A stretch of DNA of 64,000 bases from Verrucomicrobiia bacterium (GCA_011525695.1 WYBX01000022.1:1-64000), one strand, 5' to 3'; positions 1-8,166 are shown, counted from the first letter of the stretch. Notes: a model not told the origin generated them from the letters alone. Made by a program: numbers and translations.

Positions 1-2
1 TG

Positions 3-80
3 ACCAAACGCGCCATGAATCTGCTCGTCGTGGGCAGACAACTCACCGAGCGCATCATCCTGCCCGCCCTCGCCGCTTGA
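3..80 (+). CDS. C-terminal tail of an unidentified gene cut by the window edge
   Basis: An open frame runs from the left edge to a TGA at 78-80 and encodes about 25 residues with the hydrophobic ending RIILPALAA. Composition looks protein-like in this frame, but too little remains to name a family. It could be the end of a transposase, given the mobile-element remnant downstream; that is a guess. A short inverted repeat (CCTCAC-AA-GTGAGG, near 110-123) lies just after the stop. Confidence 0.25.
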   Translation, partial: TKRAMNLLVVGRQLTERIILPALAA

Positions 81-250
81 AAATTATCGTCTCAAACCTG
101 CACGATCCTCACAAGTGAGGGACTAAGTGAGGAATTCGGGGTGTCGTTCGCCAAAGATAGGAAATGGGAAGCTGCACCGATTCTAACACTCGCGGACAGA
201 AGAAATGTCGCGAAGCGAAGACGGTAGTCATTTATGACCCAAACCGGCCC

Positions 251-327
251 AACCAGTAGGAATGAGAAGGCGTAGCCGAGCCGCGATGAACGCGGGAGGC
301 TACGCTTGATGAACTCGAAAACCTATA
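251..327 (+). repeat. 77-bp REP-like direct repeat, copy 1
   Basis: A 77-bp block recurs almost identically at 1074-1150 in the same orientation. Its core is palindromic: GCGTAGCC and GCCGCG are mirrored by CGCGG(G/C) and GGCTACGC around an ATGAA loop. The 3' part (TTGATGAACTCGAAAACCTATA) is not palindromic but is equally conserved. In this copy one base of the inner stem is mismatched (CGCGGG instead of CGCGGC). Confidence 0.85.
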
Positions 328-340
328 GAGGCAAACCGAA

Positions 341-422
341 CACCTCAGGCCTCACCCTTCACCAAAGCCGGGCCTTTGGCCTCTCGCGTGCGCTGAAAAG
401 GTGAGAGGTGAAGCCTGAGGTG
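341..422. repeat. Long imperfect hairpin next to the IS remnant
   Basis: A 23-base arm at 341-363 (starting CACCTCAGGC) is mirrored, with three mismatches, by 400-422 (ending GCCTGAGGTG). The loop contains a second small hairpin, CCAAAG/CTTTGG. On the plus strand a TGTTTT run follows, so it may act as a terminator. It lies exactly where the IS110-like reading frame loses similarity, so it may be the element inserted there. Confidence 0.55.
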
Positions 423-431
423 TTTTGATGG

Positions 432-488
432 CGTGACAATGGTATCCTTGTGGACATCGAGGCCCACGAACTTATCCTGTGCTTTCAT
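432..488 (-). pseudogene. N-terminal remnant of an IS110-family transposase
   Basis: Reading leftward from the ATG at 488-486, the frame begins MKAQDKFVGLDVHKDTIV. This is the characteristic start of IS110/IS1111 DEDD transposases, including the first catalytic Asp of the GLDVHK motif. After about 18 residues the similarity stops and the frame runs on into the palindrome at 341-422 until about 345. The rest of the RuvC-like domain and the C-terminal serine-containing domain are absent, so this is a non-functional stub. The assignment rests only on this short N-terminal signature. Confidence 0.6.
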
Positions 489-583
489 GTGCTGGTCTCC
501 ATTGGTTGGTGGTTTGGCTAACACCTCCACCCTGCGGCTCGGCTCGCTTTTGGCGAGTAACCCGCGCTCCCGGGGACCAGCAC
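489..583 (-). other. Structured region directly upstream of the IS110 stub, possible relic of a bridge-RNA-encoding end
   Basis: Bases 489-500 (GTGCTGGTCTCC) and 572-583 (GGGGACCAGCAC) pair with one mismatch. They enclose a smaller stem-loop, CTCGC-TTTTG-GCGAG, at 543-557. IS110 elements are known to encode a bridge RNA in the non-coding end upstream of the recombinase, and this is the right position. The sequence shows only the inverted repeats; the bridge-RNA reading is inference. Confidence 0.3.
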
Positions 584-631
584 ACTCCATTCTCAACGGC
601 TGCTTCACGCAGCTATAGTGTCTGGGCCAAA

Positions 632-1066
632 ATGAAAGCGCTGCGACGATATCTGTTGCCAGCCAGCATAACCCTGGCCGTGTTTGCGCTTGCTTTCCTG
701 TTCAAGCCAGCCCCAGCGATTCGGAATGTGACCTCGAAGGAGAGTGCGCGGGAGTTGATCGAACTTTCCTTACCTCACGGTCGCGTACTCTACGTCATCG
801 TCGAAGAGAAGGGCGTGTATTTTGGCGAGGACTTTGTCGCTTTCGAGGGGCTTGAAGGTTTCATCGAAGCGAGTATCCGCCCGTTGAGGCCTGATTACGC
901 CTTGGTGTATGGCACGGATTTGGCCCGTTACGGCCACGTGGTTCAGGTCTTCGCGAAGATCAAGCAAGCGCTTTGCGTCCCGACGGAATTGCGCACGGAT
1001 TCTCTCCTAGTCGGAACGCGTCGTGGGCCGATCGAAGTTCACCAACACCACTGGGAGTATGACTGA
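632..1066 (+). CDS. Small ExbD/TolR-like periplasmic-domain protein, orphan
   Basis: The 144-residue product has one N-terminal membrane segment (about residues 7-23) followed by a periplasmic-type domain. The stretch DYALVYGTDLARYGHVVQVF resembles the 'aD..v.yg.vv.vl' signature of ExbD/TolR proteins, which relay proton motive force from ExbB/TolQ to outer-membrane partners. The membrane segment has no Asp, the residue ExbD needs for proton coupling, and no exbB lies nearby, so classical energisation is doubtful. The ATG at 632 fits the start of the hydrophobic leader; the frame is open further upstream but there it crosses the IS remnant. The gene sits between the two 77-bp repeats. It could also be an unrelated lipid-anchored protein. 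Confidence 0.55.
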   Translation: MKALRRYLLPASITLAVFALAFLFKPAPAIRNVTSKESARELIELSLPHGRVLYVIVEEKGVYFGEDFVAFEGLEGFIEASIRPLRPDYALVYGTDLARYGHVVQVFAKIKQALCVPTELRTDSLLVGTRRGPIEVHQHHWEYD

Positions 1067-1073
1067 AAAGCCG

Positions 1074-1150
1074 AACCAGTAGGAATGAGAAGGCGTAGCC
1101 GAGCCGCGATGAACGCGGCAGGCTACGCTTGATGAACTCGAAAACCTATA
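1074..1150 (+). repeat. 77-bp REP-like direct repeat, copy 2
   Basis: This copy has a perfect nested palindrome: GCGTAGCC...GGCTACGC outside and GCCGCG-ATGAA-CGCGGC inside. It starts seven bases after the stop codon of the ExbD-like gene and differs from copy 1 (251-327) by one base. Confidence 0.85.
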
Positions 1151-1210
1151 CGATCGGATTGGACTTCGGGGATCGGCAGCACCACGCGTGCCTCCTGGAT
1201 GAAACGGGCG

Positions 1211-1241
1211 ACGCCGGTCGGAGACGCGGCGCTACCGGCGT
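1211..1241. repeat. Palindromic repeat with a 24-bp core shared with 35112-35135
   Basis: ACGCCGGT at 1211-1218 is mirrored by ACCGGCGT at 1234-1241. The 24 bases at 1212-1235 recur exactly at 35112-35135, also between genes. It lies in the 270-bp gene-free stretch between the ExbD-like gene and the convergent kinase gene. Confidence 0.7.
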
Positions 1242-1336
1242 CCGATTCACCGGTGTGTCTCCGTAACGAAGTCTCCGAATTCGCGTCCATTGGCGTGGAT
1301 TCGCGGTTGCCCGAGATTCTCCTGGGCACTCCGCGT

Positions 1337-3043
1337 TCAACGCCGGATCTTCTTCTTGTCGCGGTAGTCCTGGAGCAGGATGTTCAGCACCAGCCAGAAC
1401 CCTCCCGCCGCGGCGAAGATGAAGCAAAGGATGGCCAGCCCGGGGTAGCCAAAGAGTCGGAAGCTCGTCTCGACCCGCATGAGCAGCGCGGCGCCGATGA
1501 TCAGGGCGGCGAGCACGAGCCCGGTGGTGATCCGGTTGGCGATCTTCTGCATCCCCTCCATCACGACCTTGGCGTCGACGGACTTCACCTTGATCTCGAG
1601 CTCGGAGTTGACGACCGAGTCCATCAGCCGGTTCAGCCGGTTTGGCAGCGCGGTGAGGAAGCCCTTCATCTCCAGAACGGAGGAGAGGATGTTGCCCTTG
1701 CTGATGTCCTGGCGCATCCGCTGCGCCATGAATTCGTCGACGTTGCGCCGGACCGAGGCATTGGGATCGAACTCGGGCGCGAGAATCCGCCCGATCTCAT
1801 CCAGCTGCATGAGCGTCTTGCCGAGCAGGGTGAGTTCGCTCGGCACGAACAGCCCGTTCTCGGCCGCCGAGCTGGTGACCTCGAGGAGCGACTGGCCAAC
1901 CTTGATCTGGGCGAGACCCTGATCGCGGGTCTGCGCGATGAGCTGGTTCAACCGGCGCTTGAACTCCGCCCGGTCGAACTCCTCGGTGCGCTCGCTGTTC
2001 GCGATGACGATTTCGCCGACCGCGTCGCTGTCACCGTCGCTGATGGCGAGGAGGATCTTGAGCAGGTTCTCCTGCATTTGGGGGGCGACGTGCCCGACCA
2101 TCCCGAGATCGAGCAGGGCAATCCGGTTTTCGTCGGTGAGGAAGATGTTTCCCGGATGGGGATCGGCATGAAAGATCCCGTCCACGAGCACCTGTTTCAG
2201 ATAGGCGCGGAAGAGTTCCTCGCACAGCGGCCCGCCCTTGACATCGAGCCGGGCGAGGGGAGTCAGCGACGTGATCTTGCGGCCGCGGACATACTCCATC
2301 GTGAGGATGCTGCGCGTGCTGTAGTCCTGGATGGGCTGGGGGACCTGGATGTTGGGAAACTCAGCCAGGTTCTCGCCGACGGTGACGAGATTCTGGGCCT
2401 CGCGCAGGTAATTCAGCTCGTTCCGGATGGTGAGATGAAACTCCTCGACCAGCGTTCCGAACCGGTAGCGACGTCCGATCTTCGTGTGGGAGTCGACCGT
2501 CTTGGAAAGTTCGGCCAGCACCTCGAAATCCTTTTCGATCTGCTGCCGGATCTCCGGCCGCTGAATCTTGACCACCACCGGGCGGCCGTCGCGGAGCCGG
2601 GCTTCGTGGACCTGGCCGAGCGATGCGGCCGCCACCGGCTCCGGGTTGAACTCCGAAAACGCCTTGGAAATCCGAACGCCGAGTTCCTCCTCGACGATCT
2701 TCTCCACCTGCTCATAGGGGAACGGCTTCACGTCGTCTTGCAGCCGGGCGAGCGCGAGCCGGTAGGCGTCCGGGATCAGATCCGGCCGGCCGGCGAGCAC
2801 CTGGCCAAGCTTCACGTAGGTTGGGCCCATCGCCTCGAGATCGGCTACGAGGCCATCAGGCGTGGCGACTCCATTGCTGGCGGGGGGTGCGGCGGTCTCC
2901 GCCGGGCCTTCCGGCTGCTTCTGGTTCTCGCGCGCTTCCTCTTCTTCGATTCCCAGCTGCTTCACGAGGTCGGATCGGCCGTATTTCCATAGGAGACCGG
3001 CGATTTCCCTATAGCGCTTGAGATGAACGGCAGTGAGTTTCAT
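1337..3043 (-). CDS. ABC1/UbiB (AarF) family atypical kinase
   Basis: The 568-residue protein has the ABC1 kinase-like core. YVKLGQ..AGRPDLIP is the family KxGQ motif, AASLGQVH is the modified A-rich loop, VVVKIQRP carries the nucleotide-binding Lys, and DPHPGNIF and LLDLGMVG are the catalytic and metal-binding segments. Two membrane helices close the C-terminus, as in UbiB, before a basic tail. An acidic, Gln/Pro-rich linker near residues 30-60 is probably disordered. Family members support ubiquinone or other isoprenoid lipid metabolism, probably as ATPases; the substrate here is unknown. The start at 3043 (MKLTAVHL) was preferred over upstream in-frame codons because similarity to the family begins there and it leaves a promoter region for the divergent gene at 3174. 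Confidence 0.9.
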   Translation of the reverse strand: MKLTAVHLKRYREIAGLLWKYGRSDLVKQLGIEEEEARENQKQPEGPAETAAPPASNGVATPDGLVADLEAMGPTYVKLGQVLAGRPDLIPDAYRLALARLQDDVKPFPYEQVEKIVEEELGVRISKAFSEFNPEPVAAASLGQVHEARLRDGRPVVVKIQRPEIRQQIEKDFEVLAELSKTVDSHTKIGRRYRFGTLVEEFHLTIRNELNYLREAQNLVTVGENLAEFPNIQVPQPIQDYSTRSILTMEYVRGRKITSLTPLARLDVKGGPLCEELFRAYLKQVLVDGIFHADPHPGNIFLTDENRIALLDLGMVGHVAPQMQENLLKILLAISDGDSDAVGEIVIANSERTEEFDRAEFKRRLNQLIAQTRDQGLAQIKVGQSLLEVTSSAAENGLFVPSELTLLGKTLMQLDEIGRILAPEFDPNASVRRNVDEFMAQRMRQDISKGNILSSVLEMKGFLTALPNRLNRLMDSVVNSELEIKVKSVDAKVVMEGMQKIANRITTGLVLAALIIGAALLMRVETSFRLFGYPGLAILCFIFAAAGGFWLVLNILLQDYRDKKKIRR

Positions 3044-3173
3044 GCGGGGTGCCGCGACCGTTCGCAGGTCGGGCGGGTATCCCGACACTTTTCGGGTCTG
3101 ACGGTTCACGAAGCCGGGCTCCGAATTGCGGAATTCCGGCGTTTGGGTACGGTCGGCGCCAATCATCAATCCC

Positions 3174-3494
3174 ATGTTTGGAGCCACCAAAGACCTCATG
3201 ACCAGCAAGGCCGCCCGGGCCTATCTGAACAACCTGATCTCCCGCTACGGCGAGGTGGAAGATCTGAAAATCGATTCCGGCCGCCGCCGGATTGATGTGG
3301 TGTGCCGGCTGAACGGGGAGGTGAGCCCGATTGGGGTGACGATTGAGAAGTACCAGGTGGAGGAGGAGGGGGCGAAGAAGTTTGTCCAGGTGGTGGACAG
3401 CTCCTGCACGCGGCCATGGCTCCAGGCCGTGCTGCGGGATCACCTGCACGGGCGGCGAATCGAGGTGCCTTCGTGGGCCACGGCCGCGTTGTAG
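3174..3494 (+). CDS. Conserved hypothetical protein, 106 residues
   Basis: The small, charged, soluble-looking protein begins MFGATKDLMTSKAARAYLNN and has no signal peptide or membrane segment. It shows alternating beta/alpha character (for example RRIDVVCRLNGEVSPIGVTI) and a Trp near the end (SCTRPWLQ). It may fold as a small ligand-binding domain, but I do not recognise a family. The ATG at 3174 was chosen because the preceding in-frame residues are rich in Arg/Pro and overlap the divergent kinase leader. The 130 bp shared with the kinase start probably carry both promoters. Confidence 0.7.
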   Translation: MFGATKDLMTSKAARAYLNNLISRYGEVEDLKIDSGRRRIDVVCRLNGEVSPIGVTIEKYQVEEEGAKKFVQVVDSSCTRPWLQAVLRDHLHGRRIEVPSWATAAL

Positions 3495-3669
3495 ATCGAC
3501 AGCGTAGGTGCGCGGCGGATCGATTTTCATGGCCGTGACGGAGCACGGCCCTCCATGTACGAGGCTCGGAACGTTGTGGCCAGGACGGCCTGCCCTCCGC
3601 GCTTCAGCGAAGGAAGGAGCCCGGCCTCCAATCATCCGATTCCGATTGCCATTCAATCACACAGCGCAG

Positions 3670-3737
3670 GGCGCAGCTCGCCTGCGCCCTCAGGACCTTT
3701 CAATCATGCAGCGCCGGGCGCACGCGAGGCTGCGCCC
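3670..3737. repeat. Pair of REP-like hairpins downstream of the aldo/keto reductase gene
   Basis: GGCGCAG (3670-3676) pairs with CTGCGCC (3682-3688) and is followed by CTCAGGACCTTTCAAT. This closely matches the sequence after the hairpin at 9915-9936. A second hairpin is formed by GGGCGCA (3716-3722) and TGCGCCC (3731-3737), 14 bases from the reductase stop codon. The remaining stretch 3495-3669 shows no gene. Confidence 0.65.
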
Positions 3738-3750
3738 CTGCGAACCCGCT

Positions 3751-4758
3751 TCAATGCGGCTGTCGCCGGCCCACGATCCGATCGATCGCGCTCAATTCCT
3801 CGGTGCTGAATACGAGGTTCTCCAGTGCGCCGAGGTTCTCCTCGATCTGGCTGGTCCGGCTCGCCCCGATCAGCGCGGAAGTGATCGCCGGATTCCGCAG
3901 CACCCAGGCGAGGGACATCTGCGCGAGGGTCTGGCCGCGCGCCCGGGCGACGCCATTCAACTGCCGCAGCATGATCCGTTTCTCCTCGGTGATGTGCTCC
4001 GGTTTCAGGAAGCGCGGATCGCGGCTTGCCCGCGCATCCGCCGGAATCCCGTCCAGGTAGCGATTGGTGAGCAATCCCTGGGCGAGCGGACAGAAGGCGA
4101 TCCCGCCGATGCCTTCGTCGATGAGGACGCGATCGAGACCGTCCTCGATCCCGCGATCGAAAAGGTGATACCGGGGCTGGTGAATCAGGCACGGGGTGCG
4201 GAGGCTGCGCAGGATTCCGGCGGCGAGTTTTGTCTGTTCCGCCGAATACTTCGACAGCCCCGCATAAAGTGCCTTGCCCGCCTTCACGGCATCGGCGAGC
4301 GCGCCCATTGTCTCCTCGATCGGCGTGTTGGGATCCGGCCGGTGGGAGTAGAAGATATCGACATAATCGAGCCGCATCCGGCGCAGGCTTTGATCGAGCG
4401 AGCTGAGGAGTGACTTGCGGGAACCCCAGTCGCCGTAGGGTCCGTCCCACATCAACGAGCCGGCCTTGGTGGAGATGATCAGTTCGTCGCGGTGCGCCGC
4501 GAGATCGACCCGCAGGATCCGGCCGAAGGTTTCCTCGGCCGCACCGGGTGGCGGACCATAGTTGTTGGCGAGATCGAAATGGGTGATGCCGAGATCGAAG
4601 GCGCGGAGAATCAGGGCGCGGCTGGTCTCCGCGGAGCTGCCAGCGCCGAAATTATGCCACAGGCCGAGTGCGAGCGCCGGCAGTTTGAGCCCGCTGCGAC
4701 CGCATCGGCGATACAGCGACGGGTCGGCATATCTGGTTGAGGCCGGAGTGCAGGGCAT
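3751..4758 (-). CDS. Aldo/keto reductase, YghZ/L-glyceraldehyde-3-phosphate reductase subgroup
   Basis: The 335-residue cytoplasmic TIM-barrel NADPH oxidoreductase has the catalytic tetrad visible as Asp62 and Tyr67 (HFDLANNYG), Lys98 (ISTKAG) and His139 (FYSHRPD). The NNYGPPPG.AEE segment and the sequence around FCPLAQGLLT..YL are typical of the YghZ/Gpr subgroup, which reduces L-glyceraldehyde 3-phosphate and methylglyoxal, and of the related potassium-channel beta-subunit-like reductases. Length is normal for the group. It is monocistronic, convergent with the small gene at 3174, and ends beside REP hairpins. The subgroup is likely; the physiological substrate is not shown. Confidence 0.9.
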   Translation of the reverse strand: MPCTPASTRYADPSLYRRCGRSGLKLPALALGLWHNFGAGSSAETSRALILRAFDLGITHFDLANNYGPPPGAAEETFGRILRVDLAAHRDELIISTKAGSLMWDGPYGDWGSRKSLLSSLDQSLRRMRLDYVDIFYSHRPDPNTPIEETMGALADAVKAGKALYAGLSKYSAEQTKLAAGILRSLRTPCLIHQPRYHLFDRGIEDGLDRVLIDEGIGGIAFCPLAQGLLTNRYLDGIPADARASRDPRFLKPEHITEEKRIMLRQLNGVARARGQTLAQMSLAWVLRNPAITSALIGASRTSQIEENLGALENLVFSTEELSAIDRIVGRRQPH

Positions 4759-4835
4759 GGCCTCATGAGGGGACGTGCGATGGCGACGCGCAATCCCGGA
4801 ACCGTGCTGCGCGGGGAGGCTTGCGGGCTTTCACC

Positions 4836-6641
4836 CTACGGCCGCTCGGCTGACGCCGGCGGGTCGGCGCGTTCCAAGCGCAACCGCCCGATGGCCGCCG
4901 GCAACGCCGCACTGGCCGCGTTGCCGGCGTTCATCTCGAGCATCGCGGTCGCCTCGGCGTTGCGTCCGTGCCGCGAAAGTGCCTCTGCGATTGCAGTCAC
5001 GACCGCTGGACGCCGGACGAACAGCTGTGCGCCCGCAGTCATCTCCGCAAACTCCACTTCGGTTGGCGCACTCCGGCAGCGCGCCCATGCTTCGGCAAGC
5101 AGGACGTAGGCCTCGGGCAATGGGGGCGCCTGCTGCAGCGCGCGTTGCAGCGGGTGGATGATTGGGGCGAGTTCGGTAAAGGAAAACAGCGCCCCCTCCG
5201 GTGCTCCGCGGCGCAGCTCGGCAAAGCGGATCCGGGCCAGCTCGTGGTAGGCGCGCGGCCTCACCACGCCGGTGGCTGTTGCCGGCTCGAGGAATTCCCG
5301 TGCACCGGCGTCGTTTCCGGCGTCGACCTCGCAGAGACCCAATGTTGCCAGCAGCCGCGGATCACGATCCCCGGCATCGAACGCGCGGCGCAGCGTGCGC
5401 CGCGCCTGGGCAACGTAGGGCTCGCGCACCTCCGGCATCCGGCGCTGCACGTAGCCGATGGCAAGGCGTTCCCATTCACCGCGCAGGCGGGCGATTTGGT
5501 TCGCGGTGGCGCGTTCGACCTTTATCCGCGGCAGCGGCGGCTGCCGCCCCGGATCGATCTGCACTGTCTCCGCCACGGCGTCCGGCAGATAATCGCTGAG
5601 CCGGTCGCGCAGTTCGGAGTAGTCGAAGCCAAAAATGGACTCAAAAAGCTCGTCCGTGAGCGGAGCCTCGGCCGCGGCTGCCGCGAGTTTCCAGAGTGCG
5701 GCCCGTGTCTGCGGCCCGGAGACGAGCGCCCAGCGAACAAACAGCTCTTCCGTGGCGGCCCTCACTGCCACGCGGCGCGGGTGGCGGTCCGCTGCCGTCC
5801 GCAGCTCCCCGGTCGCGAAAAGCTCGCGGGCCGGCAGCACGGCGCGCGGCCGCGTCGGATCCCGCGCCAGGGCGTCGCTTTCTTCGGCGTTGATCCAGGC
5901 CAGCGGATTGAACGTGATCGGTGCCGTGACGAAATCGATCCGATGCCAGGTGCGCTCGATGCCGGAGACCAGCCACTCCGGCAGTTCAGGCACGCGCCGG
6001 CCGAGGAGGTAACTCAGGTGATTGGGTGAGATGCTCATCCCGGCGGGGTCGAACAGGGCTTCGTCAATGTAGGCAATCGAAGCATGCATGTCCCGATCGC
6101 GGAGACGCATGCTCGACCCGATCACGACCTTGCTGCGGCCGGAGGCATCGGCGTGCTGCCGGCGTTCGGCGCTTTCCCGCAGCTCGCGCTGGATTTCCTC
6201 GCCCACCGTTTGCTGCCCATCCTGCGCATAGAGGACGAACACCTCCGGCACATCCATGCGGGGCAAGAACTCCTCCGGCACCAGCGCCCGCACGAGTTGC
6301 ATCTTGTCCAGCCACGTTTCCACCAGGCTTCGGGTGGTGGCGGCTGAACATCGCGAGAGAACTTCGGTTCCGCCGGCATCGACATAATACCAGGGCGCAC
6401 TCGAGATCGATTCCTCGACCAGCATCGGAGGCAGTTCCACGGGCGGTTCCGCCGAGGAAGCCGACGCTGGCGGGCGCAGGGGACCCGCGCCGAACAGTAC
6501 GAGCGTGAGCAGCGCGCGGACCCCTGGGCGGATCCGGGCGAAGGCACGGGCCGGGCCGGCAATGGTGGAAAGCATCCGTGTGCCCCGGCTGGGAATCACG
6601 CCGCGGACGCGTCGCGCAAATGTCGCCAAACCTGTCTTCAC
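4836..6641 (-). CDS. Exported hypothetical protein with TPR-like C-terminal half
   Basis: The 601-residue protein begins with a GTG that overlaps the stop of the upstream gene in a GTGA arrangement (6638-6641), so the two are translationally coupled. A hydrophobic stretch around residues 40-65 (LLTLVLFGAG) followed by Ala-rich sequence suggests export; an internal Met at residue 23 is an alternative start. The first half contains YLLGRRVPELPEWLVSGIER, which resembles the 'lp.Wl.eGla' strand of peptidase MA-like and DUF-type gluzincin relatives, but no HExxH zinc motif is visible. The second half is helical and Ala/Arg-rich, with TPR-like spacing (LLATLGLCEVDAGNDAGA). Function unknown. Confidence 0.75.
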   Translation of the reverse strand: MKTGLATFARRVRGVIPSRGTRMLSTIAGPARAFARIRPGVRALLTLVLFGAGPLRPPASASSAEPPVELPPMLVEESISSAPWYYVDAGGTEVLSRCSAATTRSLVETWLDKMQLVRALVPEEFLPRMDVPEVFVLYAQDGQQTVGEEIQRELRESAERRQHADASGRSKVVIGSSMRLRDRDMHASIAYIDEALFDPAGMSISPNHLSYLLGRRVPELPEWLVSGIERTWHRIDFVTAPITFNPLAWINAEESDALARDPTRPRAVLPARELFATGELRTAADRHPRRVAVRAATEELFVRWALVSGPQTRAALWKLAAAAAEAPLTDELFESIFGFDYSELRDRLSDYLPDAVAETVQIDPGRQPPLPRIKVERATANQIARLRGEWERLAIGYVQRRMPEVREPYVAQARRTLRRAFDAGDRDPRLLATLGLCEVDAGNDAGAREFLEPATATGVVRPRAYHELARIRFAELRRGAPEGALFSFTELAPIIHPLQRALQQAPPLPEAYVLLAEAWARCRSAPTEVEFAEMTAGAQLFVRRPAVVTAIAEALSRHGRNAEATAMLEMNAGNAASAALPAAIGRLRLERADPPASAERP

Positions 6642-7653
6642 TCTCGGCCAGGGTTTCCCGACGCGGCGGGGATTTCCAGCACCAGGTCCTCGGGTCGCTG
6701 GAGCACGAAGACGCGACCCCCCGGATCGCTGCCGGCGGTGACCCGAAAGAGCACGCGTTCGCGCGCCTCGCTCCAGTCCACGATCTCGACGCTGCGCCGG
6801 GGAAATTTCAGCTCGAGCTCCCGCTGAACGTGGGCCAGCTCGACGTCCCGCCAGATCGTCGTCGGCCGCGCCGACGTCCGGCGCTCGCCGACCACAGCCA
6901 GCCGGAACCCGTCAAAGATCTGCAGGGCGTCAGGTGGCGGGGGCCAGCCACCCCCGAACTCACGCACACTCCCGGTGCGGATGTCGACGAGATGATGTCG
7001 CGGAAAACTGTGACCCCCGTGCGTCCGGATCACGAGCTGGTCCCGCTGGCCGGGGACGAAGCCGAGGATGTCCAGGTGCGGCATCCGCCACCCGATGGCC
7101 TCGCTGCGCGAGGAGGCGAGTTCCCGGGGCGTCCGCAGGAGGTCCGCCAGCGTCTGGACGGCCTCCGCGGGGGTCTCGAGGAAATCGCGTGCATCGACGA
7201 TCGTGCCGCGCTGGCCGCCGTCGGCATCGATGGCCATGACCGGGGCAATGATGGTGGGCCCGTCGGGGTTGGGCAGCAGCCGGCCATCCGCGGCCACGAC
7301 GGGTGGCAGGGGCACGACCCGTTCGGCGGGGGCAAACACCAGCCGGTCCGGTGTGCCCAGCGGAGAAAGCGCAATTCCGTGGCTCCTTCTGCCGGCGCCT
7401 CCGGCCCCCCGTGGCCAGAGCCCACGCGCACCCGGCGTTTCCGACCGGGCGGCTCAATATCCATGAACACGATACGCAGGGCGCCCGCGGACCGCGCGGT
7501 GTAGGCGATCCGCCGTCCATCGGGGGAAAGCGCCATCAGCTCGGCGGGCGGTGGCCGGAAAGGAGTCTCCGGCAGGGCCTCGATGGCGGCTACGCATGAA
7601 AAGCAGGCAGCAGCGACCCACACAAGGACGGGACGAAGGCGGGGTGACCTCAC
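6638..7653 (-). pseudogene. S9 peptidase-like beta-propeller gene, frameshifted and lacking a catalytic domain
   Basis: A GTG at 7653 starts a signal-peptide-like sequence (VLVWVAAACFSC) followed by a propeller-blade motif, LSPDGRRIAYTA. This frame holds to about 7357 (LRFLRW). The continuation TPDRLVFAPAERVV lies in the next frame and runs to the TGA at 6638. A single missing base within about 7349-7358 would explain the break. The C-terminal part (ELKFPRRSVEIVDWSEARER) matches the segment that precedes the hydrolase domain in dipeptidyl-peptidase/prolyl-oligopeptidase-like S9 proteins. The Ser-Asp-His alpha/beta-hydrolase domain itself is absent. The gene is coupled to the unknown gene downstream by a GTGA overlap. 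A sequencing error cannot be excluded for the frameshift, but not for the missing domain. Confidence 0.7.
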
Positions 7654-7742
7654 GCGGAAGAATCAAATGGAGACGCGCCGCGGGGCAAGTGAATCGATCG
7701 CGAAGTCGCGCTGGTCTCCTGGCGTGGGGCTGCGATGGGCGC

Positions 7743-7770
7743 AAAAAAAACCCGCCGGGAAACCGGCGGG
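7743..7770 (-). terminator. Intrinsic terminator of the hibernation factor gene
   Basis: On the minus strand a perfect 8-bp G+C stem, CCCGCCGG (complement of 7763-7770) with its mirror at 7751-7758 and a four-base loop, is followed by eight Ts (7750-7743). It lies 22 bases after the stop codon at 7792. This is the clearest Rho-independent terminator in the window. Confidence 0.92.
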
Positions 7771-7791
7771 TGAAAATTCGGAGGGTGCGCG

Positions 7792-8166
7792 TCAGGCGAA
7801 CGCTTTCGGAATTTCCGCGTTGAGCTCGACGGCTCGCGGATGATTGCGTTTCACGCGGTGCAGCTGGTGGCGCCGCTGCAGCATGCGATCGAGCTTGTCG
7901 ATCAGCATCGAAACGGCCTTGTGGCACTCGTCCGCCTGCACGGATGCATTCATGTCGGGACCGTGGATCTCGATGTGCCCCTTGGCTTTGAACTGCATGC
8001 CGACCGCCGCGGACCGGTCGCATTCCAGTTCCACGCGGAGACGCACGATGCGCTCCCCGTGACGGAACAATCGGTCGGCTTTCTCCCGGACGAACGTCTT
8101 GAGCGATGGGGTGAGGTCCAGGTGGATGCCGGAGACGATTAGTTCGTGTTTGTTTTGGCTGTTCAT
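7792..8166 (-). CDS. hpf: Ribosome hibernation promoting factor, short form (HPF/RaiA family)
   Basis: The 124-residue basic protein begins MNSQNKHELIVSGIHLDLTP. The order of elements fits the HPF/YfiA beta-alpha-beta-beta-beta-alpha fold: 'SG.hldlt.slk.fv..Ka..L', then a strand-rich centre and the C-terminal helix with DKLDRMLQRR. These proteins bind the 30S decoding region and stop translation in stationary phase. It lacks the extra dimerisation domain of long HPFs, although a short basic tail follows the helix. The ATG at 8166 is the start that matches family length. A strong terminator follows; the divergent neighbour is an SDR gene. Confidence 0.88.
   Translation of the reverse strand: MNSQNKHELIVSGIHLDLTPSLKTFVREKADRLFRHGERIVRLRVELECDRSAAVGMQFKAKGHIEIHGPDMNASVQADECHKAVSMLIDKLDRMLQRRHQLHRVKRNHPRAVELNAEIPKAFA

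Noticed and set aside
345-608. Complete 87-residue minus-strand protein
   Set aside because: Only the 18 residues after the internal Met at 488 resemble a transposase; the rest is upstream non-coding DNA and an inserted palindrome.
1199-2992. 597-codon plus-strand open frame across the kinase gene
   Set aside because: It is antisense to a well-conserved ABC1/UbiB protein; its Asp/Glu/His-rich composition is what the opposite strand of GC-rich code gives.
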